59,836 bases of DNA from positions 1 to 59,836 of the forward strand of contig JAOMCX010000007.1 of the NCBI GenBank assembly GCA_028345195.1, read 5' to 3'. A model generated the notes under the pieces. The model worked only from the letters and a program-made list of their open reading frames with translations. It was not told the origin of the DNA and ran no database searches. Position 1 is the first letter of the stretch, and each line of letters begins with the position of its first letter. The position numbers and the translations under genes were made by a program. This DNA is from Candidatus Nitrosopelagicus sp. (GTDB lineage Archaea > Thermoproteota > Nitrososphaeria > Nitrososphaerales > Nitrosopumilaceae). This document shows, piece by piece, positions 1 to 8,868 of this stretch.

Positions 1-1
1 A

Positions 2-433
2 GAGTCTTGTAATGATTTTATTAATCAAGAAATCGAAATAATCAATCCAAAAATAATCTGCGTTATGGGAAATACTGCATATGGTACATTATTGGATGGA
101 AAAGAAATAACAAAAAACCATGGTAAAATTGTGGAAAAAGATGGAAGGAAATTTTTTGTCACATTTCATCCTGCTGCAACAATTTACAATCAAAAGCTAG
201 TTGAGGAATTAAAAAATGATTTTAGAGAGTTGGCGAAGTTTCTAGGAATGAAAGATCAGCCAAAACAATATGAAGAAAGGCGATGTGATTACTGCATGGC
301 TAAAACAAAACACGAGGTGGTAGTTATGCCAAAAGTAGTCACAAGAAAAAGAAGATGGTTATTCAAATGCGTAGAATGCAACCATGAGAGATGGCTTCAA
401 CCTTACAGAACGGTTGCGGAAAGTTTGTACTAA
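2..433 (+). CDS. Type 4 uracil-DNA glycosylase, C-terminal part (5' end outside window)
   Basis: The reading frame is open from the left edge, so only the last 143 residues are visible. They match the C-terminal half of family 4 (Fe-S) uracil-DNA glycosylases, which remove uracil from DNA to start base-excision repair. Visible family signals are a Cys followed by an acidic helix and 'INPKIICVMGNTAY', then the catalytic-loop motif 'FHPAA'. After the glycosylase core comes an extension with two CxxC pairs (CDYC and CVEC about 30 residues apart) that looks like a zinc ribbon; this is not part of the standard fold as I know it. The N-terminal Fe-S cysteines and active-site GEAPG motif lie outside the window. 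Confidence 0.8.
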   Translation, partial: ESCNDFINQEIEIINPKIICVMGNTAYGTLLDGKEITKNHGKIVEKDGRKFFVTFHPAATIYNQKLVEELKNDFRELAKFLGMKDQPKQYEERRCDYCMAKTKHEVVVMPKVVTRKRRWLFKCVECNHERWLQPYRTVAESLY

Positions 434-437
434 TTAT

Positions 438-1712
438 CTAATACAGATGACTCTGTAATTCAATTTGTTCTTCAGCAGACATTATTCCTTTTCTAACTAG
501 GATATCAAGCATATCTTTGAACAACTGTTTTTGTTCTTCAGACATTCCACCGGTTGGGCCTTTCTCTCCAGGTGGGCCAGGAGGACCGCGTGGGCCTTTC
601 TCTCCAACAGGTCCTTGTGGACCTTGTGAGCCTTTGTCGCCAGAAGGACCTTGCAAACCTTGTTTTCCTTGTTCACCTTGTGGACCTTGAATTCCTTGTG
701 GACCGCGTGGACCTTTGTCGCCAGTTAATCCAGGAGGACCTTGTTCGCCTTGTGGACCAATTGTTCCACGGTCACCTTGTGGACCTGGAACACCAGTTAT
801 GCCTTTGTCACCAGGAGTACCTTGTGGACCGCGTGGACCTTTCTCTCCAATTGGACCTGTAATTCCAATTTTTCCTTTTTCGCCTTGTGGACCTTGAGGA
901 CCGGTTGGGCCTTTCTCTCCCATTGGACCTGTAACACCTTTGTCGCCTCTTTCACCAACAGGACCAGGAACTCCTTTGTCTCCTTGAACACCAGGAGGAC
1001 CGGTTGGGCCTTTCTCTCCTTTGTCTCCACGTAAACCTGTTAATCCTTTGTCTCCAGATGGACCTTGAGCACCAGTGGTACCTTTGTCACCAATTAAACC
1101 ACGACCCCCCTGTTCACCTTTGTCTCCTTTGTCGCCGGTTAGACCTTTCTCTCCTTTGTCTCCAGTTCCACCTTTTACGCCAGGAGGACCTTTGTCACCT
1201 TTGTCTCCTTTGTCTCCAGTAACTCCTTTTTGTCCCGAAAGACCTTTGTCACCTGCAGGACCTTTGTCACCTTTGTCTCCTTTGTCCCCATCAGGACCAG
1301 GTTGACCTGGAGGACCTTTAACACCAGCGCTAGAAGAGCGCGACATTTGTTTTGTTTTTGATTGAGTTGAATCTGACTTTGGTTTTTGAGGAACCTGTCT
1401 CATTGTTTCAGGGACTTTAAATTCAAATGATGAACCAACAGATGAGAATTGATCAACAAGTATTATCCAAACAGTGGTAAATGTGGAAATTTTTTCAGGT
1501 AATGGATTTGATTGGGAACCTAATGTAGCCTCAAATTCTCCATTTTTTATATTGAGATGTGATTTTTCACGCCAAATTGGAAGAAATGATTTTTGTGCAA
1601 TTTGTTCACTAGTAGGCTTTGCTTCAGTGATAGCAAATTCCACTTCAAAGACGCCGTTTTTTTGTTTGTATGGAGATTGTCCTTTAACAGTAAAGTGCTC
1701 AGATGACGGCAT
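438..1712 (-). CDS. Collagen-like triple-helix repeat protein
   Basis: About 424 residues from the ATG at 1712; a TTG five codons upstream is possible, but an AT-rich box (TAAATAAATAC) lies 21 bases upstream of 1712. Residues 1-105 form a globular domain with the pattern '[10 protein letters not shown]...NPLP...VWIILV', reminiscent of domains preceding collagen stretches in other prokaryotic proteins. A Ser/Lys/Gln linker follows. Residues 130-387 are 86 uninterrupted Gly-X-Y triplets, dominated by GDK, GEK, GPQ and GPP. Frequent KGD/KGE pairs are known to stabilise triple helices without hydroxyproline. The last 35 residues form a charged helical tail starting MSEEQKQLF, perhaps a trimerisation element. 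I see no signal peptide or membrane anchor. Function unknown; a structural or phage-fibre-like role is possible. Confidence 0.85.
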   Translation of the reverse strand: MPSSEHFTVKGQSPYKQKNGVFEVEFAITEAKPTSEQIAQKSFLPIWREKSHLNIKNGEFEATLGSQSNPLPEKISTFTTVWIILVDQFSSVGSSFEFKVPETMRQVPQKPKSDSTQSKTKQMSRSSSAGVKGPPGQPGPDGDKGDKGDKGPAGDKGLSGQKGVTGDKGDKGDKGPPGVKGGTGDKGEKGLTGDKGDKGEQGGRGLIGDKGTTGAQGPSGDKGLTGLRGDKGEKGPTGPPGVQGDKGVPGPVGERGDKGVTGPMGEKGPTGPQGPQGEKGKIGITGPIGEKGPRGPQGTPGDKGITGVPGPQGDRGTIGPQGEQGPPGLTGDKGPRGPQGIQGPQGEQGKQGLQGPSGDKGSQGPQGPVGEKGPRGPPGPPGEKGPTGGMSEEQKQLFKDMLDILVRKGIMSAEEQIELQSHLY

Positions 1713-1823
1713 AATCATTTCTTTCAATATCTAGTATTTATTTACATTTTCTAGCCATGTTAGGCATAGATTTGGCACTAGTAGCAGCTTAATATTTATC
1801 CGTTAAATGTAGAAATCTAATTC

Positions 1824-2930
1824 ATGAAGGATAAGAAAAAAGAAACAGCACTAAGTAAAAAAGATGAAACTAGTCTAACAAATGTCAATTATCAACGAGA
1901 TAGACTTTTCAAAAAAGGCATTAATTTGATGGCAGATGAGAAATTGGAAGAAGCTGTAGAAAATTTTGAGATGATATTACGAACAGACCCAAACGATGTA
2001 GAAGCAATGCTCAAACTTGGATATTCACGATTTCATTTAGATGACCATTCAGAAGCAATGAGAGTTTATGATAGAATTTTAGATATTGATGTGACAAATC
2101 CAGAAGCATGGAACTTAAAATCATTAGTAAATTATGAAAAAAAGAATTATGCTAAAGCATTAGACTGTGTTGAAAAAGCAATAGATTCAGACCCGACATA
2201 CGGAATGGCATGGTATAACAAAGGATGTTACCTTTCGATGCTAAATCAAGTCCCGGATTCATTAGAAGCATTAAAACGCTCAATTGAGATTGATGTTAAA
2301 AATGCAAGAAAAGCAGTTAAAGATAAAGACTTTGTAAATGTAAGATCAGAAGAAGGTTTTAAACGAATTATTGAAGTTGTGTTAATTGAATCATTAAGAC
2401 AAGGATACCATACAATTGGCGCAATTGTTTGGACAACATTCCTAGGAAAAGAAGATACTATCAAAGGATTAGATGAATTAATTTTAAAAGGTGTTGTTGT
2501 TAAAAATGAAAAAAGACAGGGATTCAACCAAATTATACCAATTTATGATTTGATACCAGATGTTGCAAAAAAACTTGGTGCAAAGAGAAGAGGACTACTT
2601 GGTCCAAAAGAGATTGGAAAAGTTCCGACACCTGTTAAAAGTCTAAAGGAAATTGGATTGGCGGTTCAAACAACAATGTCTGCAATAGAAAATGAAGATT
2701 TAGAAAAAACAATGGATAGTTTTGATGCATATATCAATCCGGCAAAATGTGGTCAACAAATGATTGAAGAATTTTTAGATGAACATAGAGAGATAAGATT
2801 GTTTAAAATTAGATTGGATGATAAAGGCAAAGATTACCTAATTGATAACAAAAAGAAAATGTTGGAATTATTTGAAAATATGGAAATTACAGTTACAAAG
2901 AAATTAAGAGCAAACGTTCCACAGAACTAA
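1824..2930 (+). CDS. Tetratricopeptide-repeat protein
   Basis: A 368-residue cytosolic protein. Residues about 25-165 hold at least four TPR units with the usual spacing (for example 'NPEAWNLKSLVNYEKKNYAKAL' pattern split over consecutive 34-residue blocks), which form a superhelical protein-binding surface. The second half (about 170-368) has no repeat; it contains a segment 'GAIVWTTFLGKEDTIKGLDELI' style region compatible with a winged-helix fold, and a Lys-rich C-terminus. The partner is unknown. Its stop codon shares bases with the convergent gene downstream. Confidence 0.75.
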   Translation: MKDKKKETALSKKDETSLTNVNYQRDRLFKKGINLMADEKLEEAVENFEMILRTDPNDVEAMLKLGYSRFHLDDHSEAMRVYDRILDIDVTNPEAWNLKSLVNYEKKNYAKALDCVEKAIDSDPTYGMAWYNKGCYLSMLNQVPDSLEALKRSIEIDVKNARKAVKDKDFVNVRSEEGFKRIIEVVLIESLRQGYHTIGAIVWTTFLGKEDTIKGLDELILKGVVVKNEKRQGFNQIIPIYDLIPDVAKKLGAKRRGLLGPKEIGKVPTPVKSLKEIGLAVQTTMSAIENEDLEKTMDSFDAYINPAKCGQQMIEEFLDEHREIRLFKIRLDDKGKDYLIDNKKKMLELFENMEITVTKKLRANVPQN

Positions 2931-3133
2931 GTCATAGAATCTTTTTCTTTTTTTATAATTGGGATTCCATCTATTATTGATACATCATCTTCTTCATAGA
3001 CAGTATGCCAACGTCCATTGTGAGGAAGTAGATTGTTTAATTCTTCGATTTTTTTATTGGTAGGTTTTTTGTTAAGCAATGCACCCCATTTCATATTTGG
3101 AACTTTTGGCATTACATCATTGATATCTTTCAT
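2927..3133 (-). CDS. Hypothetical 68-aa protein downstream of rhodanese
   Basis: A short soluble protein starting MKDINDVMPKVP, with a Lys/Asn-rich middle and 'HNGRWHTVYEEDD' near the centre. It lies six bases after the rhodanese stop, so it is probably the third gene of the sulfite reductase-rhodanese operon. I do not recognise a family. The stop TAG is formed from the same CTAA sequence that supplies the TAA of the convergent TPR gene. Confidence 0.6.
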   Translation of the reverse strand: MKDINDVMPKVPNMKWGALLNKKPTNKKIEELNNLLPHNGRWHTVYEEDDVSIIDGIPIIKKEKDSMT

Positions 3134-3139
3134 TTTGTA

Positions 3140-3937
3140 TCACTCTGCAGAAAGATCCCAATAATTGGCATTTTCTTGTTTATCAATTGGTTTTTCAAGA
3201 CTTTTCCATTCTTTAAAGGAGTGGACATATAGTTTGACGTTTGGTACACCTATTGATTTTAGAGCATAATATGCCAATCCAGATAATGTTCCTACACTTC
3301 CACAATATGTGATTATTTCTGCATCCTCAGAAATACCTCTATTTTTTAAAAGAGTTTTCATGCCCTCTTTTGTTCTAAGTATTTTTCCATCGCTTGCAAG
3401 TGTTCTATATGGAATATTTATCGCACCAGGAATATGTTGTTCAAGATAATTTAGACGCTCACGATTATCAATTATTACAACATTTTTGTTTTCTTTAACT
3501 TTTTCAAGATATTCAGCAGTGGCCATAATTTCAGGATTAATTTTTACAGAGTGAGTTGCAGTTTCAATCTCAGGTACTTCAGTGGAAATTTCATATCCAA
3601 GATCTTTCCATTGTGAAAATGTTACATCCAATAATTTTACATCTTTATGCCCAATGTATTGTAAAGCCCAAACAACCCTAGAAGATAACGCGCCAAATGT
3701 ATCATCATAAATTACGACAGGTGTTTCATCAGAGATTCCCAAATCTTGTGCAATTTTTTGTATGGATTCTGAACTATCGTCAGCAAGAAGTTTTGCTAGA
3801 GGAAGATTTACAGAATTTGTTATATGACCTTGTTGATATTCTTGTTCTCGTCTAACATCAACAATTCGAATTGAGTTTTCTTGGATTTTTTCACGAAGAA
3901 GTTTTGAATTAATTATCGGAATATCAGAATCGATCAT
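3140..3937 (-). CDS. Two-domain rhodanese (sulfurtransferase)
   Basis: About 265 residues with two tandem rhodanese domains. Enzymes of this class move sulfane sulfur, for example from thiosulfate or 3-mercaptopyruvate, through a cysteine persulfide. The C-terminal domain carries the active-site loop 'TYCGSVGT' (Cys212 from this start). The matching loop of the N-terminal domain reads 'YDDTFG', so that domain lacks the Cys and is probably structural, as is usual in the family. I chose the ATG at 3937 because it overlaps the upstream sulfite-reductase stop as ATGA, a typical coupling junction; an ATG three codons earlier is also in frame. Partnership with the upstream reductase suggests a role in sulfur assimilation. 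Confidence 0.85.
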   Translation of the reverse strand: MIDSDIPIINSKLLREKIQENSIRIVDVRREQEYQQGHITNSVNLPLAKLLADDSSESIQKIAQDLGISDETPVVIYDDTFGALSSRVVWALQYIGHKDVKLLDVTFSQWKDLGYEISTEVPEIETATHSVKINPEIMATAEYLEKVKENKNVVIIDNRERLNYLEQHIPGAINIPYRTLASDGKILRTKEGMKTLLKNRGISEDAEIITYCGSVGTLSGLAYYALKSIGVPNVKLYVHSFKEWKSLEKPIDKQENANYWDLSAE

Positions 3938-5736
3938 GCAGCACATTCACCTTTTCCAGTTACGGTGTGATAATTTGTATCACTTCCATAATCCATGTAG
4001 AAATCAGGTTCATCTTCAACATTCGGAGGAACTATGAGAGGTGCAATTGCTTTTTTGATATCATCAACGCCTGTAATTTTTGAGGATTCATTTCCACTAA
4101 CAACTCTATCAATCCATTTAGCTAGTGTATCATCAGATTGTTTATTTTCTTTAAACAGTTCAATGATTTTTAGAATTACAGGAATTATACGTTTTACAGG
4201 AACACGTGCGGTATGATGACCAAGCATTGCATCTTCATCGAATTTACCTCCTAATGACATCGTATAATTTGGGAACATGTCAGTTCCATGTCTACCGCCA
4301 CCACCATAAAATCCGATTGTTGCAATTTGGTGTTGTCCACAAGAGTTAGGACATCCACTAATTTTGATTGTGGAATCTTTCAAGTCATCATCGTCATCAT
4401 AATTTAGTTCTAAGAATTTTCTTTGTACTTCTTTTGCCAGTCTATGAGAGTTAGTTAATGCAAGATTACAAGAGGTCGTACCAGAACATCCTACTGCAGA
4501 TGCCATTGTTAATGAGCCAGTTTTAGCAAGGCCATTTTCAATTAGTCGAGAATACATGGATTTAAGATCATCATCATGAACATAACGAATTACAATATTT
4601 TGTGAGAATCCATTTCTAGCAAAACCTTCAGCAGAATAATCACGGATTATTTCTGCTACACTTCTTAGTTGATTAGCCGTAATATCTCCAGCCTCTAAAC
4701 CAATGAATACAGAATTAAAACCAGATTGAGATTGTTTTTCAACGTTGGTTTTTTCCCATCTTGCATATCCATCAGGAACAGAAGCAGATTCATCATTAAC
4801 AGATATTGGCCTTTGAATCTCATTTACACTCTCATCAATATTTAATTTAACGATAACAGATTGAGTAGCTTTTACAACAGCTCTTTCTTTTAAGACAAGG
4901 TTTTGGAATTTTTCCCAACCCAAATCGTTTACCAAATAACGCATTCTATTTCGAGATAGATTTTTTCTGTCACCCATTCTGTCAAAAATTCTAATTACGG
5001 CCATCGAAGTATAAAGTAAATCTTCAACAGGAGTAAAGTCTTCTAATTGATGACCTACAAATGAACGATTTCCTAATCCACCACCTAAGAAAATTTTAAA
5101 GCCTTTTCTTTTTTCTCCATCAATTTCTTGGATTTGAGGTAAAAGACCAACATCCACAATTCGTATCATTCCATGTTTTTCACAACACGTAAAATTAAAT
5201 TTGAATTTACGTGGAAGTCCTTGGCATATTGGATTTCTAAGCATAAATCTTGCAATTGCCATTGCATATGGAGTTGCATCAAAAATTTCATCTTTACAAA
5301 CACCAGACATAGGACTACACATTACATTTCTTACGGTATTTCCACATGCTTCACGTGATGTCATGCCAACATCAGCAAGCGATTGCATTATTTCAGAAAC
5401 ATCTTCAAGTATTACCCAGTGAAGTTGAATATTTTCACGAGTTGAGAAATGTGCACTGCCAATTGAATACATCTCACTTAACTGAGCAATTTTTTCTAAT
5501 TGATTTGGATACACTTGTCCTGCTGGAACTTTGATTCGAACCATCGCATAATCATCAGTCATACGTGTACCGTATGCCCCATGTTGTAAACGGAATCTAC
5601 GGAACATGTCAGGATCAATCTTGCCTTGTCGGAATAGCTTCACGGTTTCAGCAAAATTTTCTGCTTCTTGTCTTCTGGACCAATCAATCTTTGACTGTTT
5701 ATCAGCCGGTTTTGATGGTCTTAGCTGTTGTGCCAT
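3934..5736 (-). CDS. Ferredoxin-type sulfite/nitrite reductase (siroheme, 4Fe-4S)
   Basis: About 600 residues. The protein has the duplicated nitrite/sulfite reductase architecture. The siroheme-Fe4S4 ligands are present as CSGTTSC (Cx5C) and CPNSC (Cx3C), separated by about 40 residues. The enzyme performs a six-electron reduction, sulfite to sulfide or nitrite to ammonium. Sequence alone cannot separate these with certainty; overlap with a rhodanese gene and the nearby TusA and THI4 genes favour sulfite. I chose the ATG at 5736 ('MAQQLRPSKPADK'), because the 20 codons upstream look unlike the family N-terminus. The gene is divergent from THI4, with a short shared promoter region. Confidence 0.85.
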   Translation of the reverse strand: MAQQLRPSKPADKQSKIDWSRRQEAENFAETVKLFRQGKIDPDMFRRFRLQHGAYGTRMTDDYAMVRIKVPAGQVYPNQLEKIAQLSEMYSIGSAHFSTRENIQLHWVILEDVSEIMQSLADVGMTSREACGNTVRNVMCSPMSGVCKDEIFDATPYAMAIARFMLRNPICQGLPRKFKFNFTCCEKHGMIRIVDVGLLPQIQEIDGEKRKGFKIFLGGGLGNRSFVGHQLEDFTPVEDLLYTSMAVIRIFDRMGDRKNLSRNRMRYLVNDLGWEKFQNLVLKERAVVKATQSVIVKLNIDESVNEIQRPISVNDESASVPDGYARWEKTNVEKQSQSGFNSVFIGLEAGDITANQLRSVAEIIRDYSAEGFARNGFSQNIVIRYVHDDDLKSMYSRLIENGLAKTGSLTMASAVGCSGTTSCNLALTNSHRLAKEVQRKFLELNYDDDDDLKDSTIKISGCPNSCGQHQIATIGFYGGGGRHGTDMFPNYTMSLGGKFDEDAMLGHHTARVPVKRIIPVILKIIELFKENKQSDDTLAKWIDRVVSGNESSKITGVDDIKKAIAPLIVPPNVEDEPDFYMDYGSDTNYHTVTGKGECAA

Positions 5737-5873
5737 CTGTCTATTTTTGATCGCAGTGTAGTTATAAGTTTTTGATATAGGTAAAGTTACACACATCGAT
5801 TAAACAAAGTATACATTTTTGCCGGTTTGTGTTAGTATAACCTAATTTCGAATAAGAATACCCAAAGCTATTA

Positions 5874-6728
5874 ATGAGTTTGAGAATAAAAAAGTCCATG
5901 CAAGAATCAGTTAACGAACAAAGACCAGATAAAATTTTTGCAGATGCAAAAGAAGTAGAAATTACTAGAGCAATTGCAAAAGAATTCTATGATGTTTTAC
6001 AGGATAGAGCAGAAAGTGATATCATAATTATAGGAGCTGGACCTGCAGGGCTAACTGCATCTAGAGAATTATCATTAATGGGTTACAAAGTTTTAGTTAT
6101 TGAACAAAATAACTATCTAGGCGGAGGATATTGGCTTGGAGGTTACATGATGAATCCTGTAACAGTACGTGCACCAGCACAAAAAATTTGGGATGAAATA
6201 GGAATTCCTTACAAAAAAGTCGGAGAAGGATTATATCTTACACCAGGTCCGCATGCAGTTTCTAAATTAATTGGAGCAGCATGTGATGCAGGAGTGAAAT
6301 TTTTGAATCTAACAAAATTTGATGACTTGGTTATGAGACATGGAAGAGTCGCAGGAATTGTTGTAAACTGGATGCCAGTTTCAGCACTACCAAGAAACAT
6401 TACATGTGTAGATCCTGTTGCGTTAGAAGCAAAAATGATTATTGATGCATCAGGACATGATTCAGTTGCAGTAAAGAGACTAGTAGATAGACAATTAGTA
6501 GAATGGAAAGGAATGGATCCAATGTGGGTAGAAGATGGCGAAGAACACGTAGTACACAAAACAGGAGAAGTATATCCAGGATTAGTCGCTGCAGGAATGT
6601 CAGTTACAGAGACTTATGGATTAGCGAGAATGGGACCAACATTCGGTTCAATGCTTTACTCTGGAAAAAAAGCAGCTGAGATAACTGATCAAAAGATTAA
6701 AGAATTTGATAATAAGATTCCAAAATAA
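5874..6728 (+). CDS. thi4: THI4-type thiamine thiazole synthase, Cys variant
   Basis: A 284-residue FAD/NAD-type protein that builds the thiazole half of thiamine from NAD, glycine and sulfur. The nucleotide-binding loop GAGPAG is at residues 54-59 and the GGGYWLGGYMM segment follows at about 83-93. The residue before the conserved VDP (Cys178, in 'NITCVDP') sits where yeast Thi4 has its sulfur-donating Cys205 and where Methanocaldococcus has His. This makes it a C-type THI4, which in yeast donates its own sulfur and works once. It is divergent from the sulfite reductase operon. The final residues are Lys-rich and lack extra domains. Confidence 0.9.
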   Translation: MSLRIKKSMQESVNEQRPDKIFADAKEVEITRAIAKEFYDVLQDRAESDIIIIGAGPAGLTASRELSLMGYKVLVIEQNNYLGGGYWLGGYMMNPVTVRAPAQKIWDEIGIPYKKVGEGLYLTPGPHAVSKLIGAACDAGVKFLNLTKFDDLVMRHGRVAGIVVNWMPVSALPRNITCVDPVALEAKMIIDASGHDSVAVKRLVDRQLVEWKGMDPMWVEDGEEHVVHKTGEVYPGLVAAGMSVTETYGLARMGPTFGSMLYSGKKAAEITDQKIKEFDNKIPK

Positions 6729-6733
6729 TCTAT

Positions 6734-7528
6734 TTGAACTTTAAAAAAATAATATTATACAAAGAACCGGCAATTTCAGAAATTAATATTGAGAAATTAA
6801 CTAAATTTTTAGAAGATAATTTTCCATTTGAAGTCAAAATAAAAGAGAATATTTTCAAAGAATTTAATCTCAAAAATATCAAAGAATTATCAAATACTCG
6901 AATCACAGATATCAAAAATTCATTTTCAAAGTATGACTCGAATGATACCGAGATTGAATTTGAGGAGGAATTATGTAGAAATTCTTCAGTTATGGATTCG
7001 ACAACCAAAATTGAAGATGCTGAAGAAATAAGTCAAGTTTTCATGTATGACGGTTTTGAATTACAAAAGATTCTCAGATATCTTAATGAAAATAATGAAA
7101 CATTACATGTAATTCTGACAAATAGACTAACATGTACATTTGATGAAAATGATAAAAGATATCATGCAAGAGCAGTGATTTGTGCCAATCCTTCAATTAT
7201 TTCTACTACAGGAATAGTAGAAGCCCCTGCAAAACCAAAAGAATACTATTTCGAAGTAATGAAGTTGAGAACACAAGGTTTGGATATAAAATCTGCTAAA
7301 GAAAAATACAAAGATAAATTTTTAGAATATAACGATAAAAGATTAACCAAAGTTTTAGAGGGATATCTCTTACAAATCATTTTTTACAATATAACAGGAG
7401 AATCATTTTGTGAAAATATTGAATGCAGATTGAATAATGCTCATTGGCAGAAGGATCTTTTGTTCTCACAACTTGAAATAAGCAAACTATGTAAAAAACA
7501 CACTGAGATCCTGACAAGTCTAAATTGA
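6734..7528 (+). CDS. Hypothetical archaeal protein, possibly DUF6775-like
   Basis: A 264-residue soluble protein with a TTG start five bases after the THI4 stop, so the two are probably cotranscribed. The second half contains 'RYHARAVICANPSIISTTG' and a C-terminal region with the Cys/His pattern C-x3-C-x5-AHWQ...LC-x2-H, which could bind a metal. The pattern recalls an archaeal family of putative metallopeptidases (DUF6775), but I am not sure of this and no HExxH motif is seen. The N-terminal third is Lys/Asn-rich and poorly conserved in appearance. Confidence 0.6.
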   Translation: MNFKKIILYKEPAISEINIEKLTKFLEDNFPFEVKIKENIFKEFNLKNIKELSNTRITDIKNSFSKYDSNDTEIEFEEELCRNSSVMDSTTKIEDAEEISQVFMYDGFELQKILRYLNENNETLHVILTNRLTCTFDENDKRYHARAVICANPSIISTTGIVEAPAKPKEYYFEVMKLRTQGLDIKSAKEKYKDKFLEYNDKRLTKVLEGYLLQIIFYNITGESFCENIECRLNNAHWQKDLLFSQLEISKLCKKHTEILTSLN

Positions 7529-7557
7529 TTTAAATTATAATCATAGAGTAAATTATT

Positions 7558-8559
7558 ATGATGTCAGGTGATGATAGTTCACTAGTTATGGAAGATAGAG
7601 GTTCAAATGATGAACCAAAAACTCCAGATTTTCCAAAAAAATCAAAGACAGCATATGACGTTATTATAATTGGTGCAGGACCTGCAGGATATACTGCAGG
7701 AATTTATTGTTCAAGAGCAAGACATGATACACTAATAATTTCAGGACTTTTACCAGGAGGCCAACTCATGAACACAACAGATGTTGAAAATTATCCAGGA
7801 TTTGAAGAAGGCATAATGGGTCCAGATTTAATGTTAACCATGAGAAAACAAGCAGAGAGAATGGATACTACAATTATTGATGATGTAGTTGTGAATGTTG
7901 ATTTTCGTACAAAACCATTCAAAGTTTTAACAGGCTCAGAAGAGTATGAAGCAAAAGCAGTAATAGTTTGTACTGGTGCAACACCAAGAAAAATTGGCAT
8001 CGAAGGAGAACAAACATTCAGTGGGAAAGGAGTTTCTTATTGTGCAACATGCGATGGTGCATTTTTCAGAAATCAAGATATTGCAGTTGTTGGTGGGGGA
8101 GATACATGTATGGAAGAAGCAACATTTCTTACAAAATTTGCATCAAAGGTTCACATTATTCATAGACGAGATGCATTCAGAGCAAGCAAAATAATGCAAG
8201 ACCGCGCATTAAGTAACGAGAATATTGAGGTTCATTGGAACAGTGAAATTGAAGATATTAAAGGAGACCAAAAAGTACAACAGATAATTCTAAAAGATAC
8301 AAAAACTGGAGAGAATAAAACTCTGGAGATGGGAGGAGTTTTTGTAGCAATAGGTCATGAGCCAAACACAGAATTATTCAAGAATCAATTAGAAATGGAT
8401 GAAAATGGATACATTATTCAGAAGCAAAATACAGAAACAAGTGTAAAAGGTGTATTTACCGCAGGAGATGTTCATGACCATAGATATAGACAAGCAGTTA
8501 CAGCAGCAGGATTTGGATGTATGTCAGCAATTGATGTTGACAAATATTTATCAGAATAA
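7558..8559 (+). CDS. trxB: Thioredoxin reductase
   Basis: A 333-residue low-molecular-weight thioredoxin reductase, which passes electrons from NAD(P)H through FAD to thioredoxin. The FAD-binding GAGPAG is at about residues 39-44, the redox-active CATC is Cys162/Cys165, the NAD(P)H loop is 'VVGGGDTCMEEA', and the FAD-binding end is 'GVFTAGDVHDHRYRQA'. There is a 30-residue acidic N-terminal extension before the Rossmann fold; an internal ATG at codon 11 could be the real start. It is followed by the convergent tusA gene. Confidence 0.93.
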   Translation: MMSGDDSSLVMEDRGSNDEPKTPDFPKKSKTAYDVIIIGAGPAGYTAGIYCSRARHDTLIISGLLPGGQLMNTTDVENYPGFEEGIMGPDLMLTMRKQAERMDTTIIDDVVVNVDFRTKPFKVLTGSEEYEAKAVIVCTGATPRKIGIEGEQTFSGKGVSYCATCDGAFFRNQDIAVVGGGDTCMEEATFLTKFASKVHIIHRRDAFRASKIMQDRALSNENIEVHWNSEIEDIKGDQKVQQIILKDTKTGENKTLEMGGVFVAIGHEPNTELFKNQLEMDENGYIIQKQNTETSVKGVFTAGDVHDHRYRQAVTAAGFGCMSAIDVDKYLSE

Positions 8560-8567
8560 AAATAAAA

Positions 8568-8801
8568 TTACTTTATTTTTTTAATTGTAAATTCTAAATC
8601 ACTACCATTTTTTTTCAATTCTACAAGTTCATGACCACGAGTTCTACACAAGTCTGAAATATCATCTTCAGCAGCAGGATCATCGGCCAGTACAAGGAGT
8701 ATTTTACCAACCTGCATTTTTGAAAGCTCTACTACAGTTTGCATTGCAGGAGATGGACAGTATAATCCTCGTACATCTAGAGTTTTTTCTGGTTCAGACA
8801 T
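8568..8801 (-). CDS. tusA: TusA/SirA-family sulfur carrier
   Basis: A 77-residue protein of the TusA family, small carriers of persulfide sulfur used in tRNA thiolation or other sulfur routes. It has the family core 'LDVRGLYCPSP' with the carrier Cys15 in the CPxP motif, followed by the two-helix, four-strand pattern. It is convergent with trxB. Together with the rhodanese and sulfite reductase a few kilobases away it suggests a local set of sulfur-transfer genes. Confidence 0.9.
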   Translation of the reverse strand: MSEPEKTLDVRGLYCPSPAMQTVVELSKMQVGKILLVLADDPAAEDDISDLCRTRGHELVELKKNGSDLEFTIKKIK

Positions 8802-8868
8802 TTCTACCTAACAAAAAATTAACAGTTCTATATTAAAATCTAGTTCTTTTTAGCTCTGCCTACAGAGA

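Noticed and set aside
554-1305. Several plus-strand open frames inside the collagen-like gene
   Set aside because: They are mirror images of the Gly-X-Y repeat on the other strand (Pro/Leu/Cys-rich, no independent start signals).
500-1330. Repeat block that might be a CRISPR or satellite
   Set aside because: The nine-base periodicity is explained by Gly-X-Y codons; there are no unique spacers.
5737-5873. Possible TPP riboswitch upstream of THI4
   Set aside because: No CUGAGA-type core or matching helices were seen in the short intergenic region.
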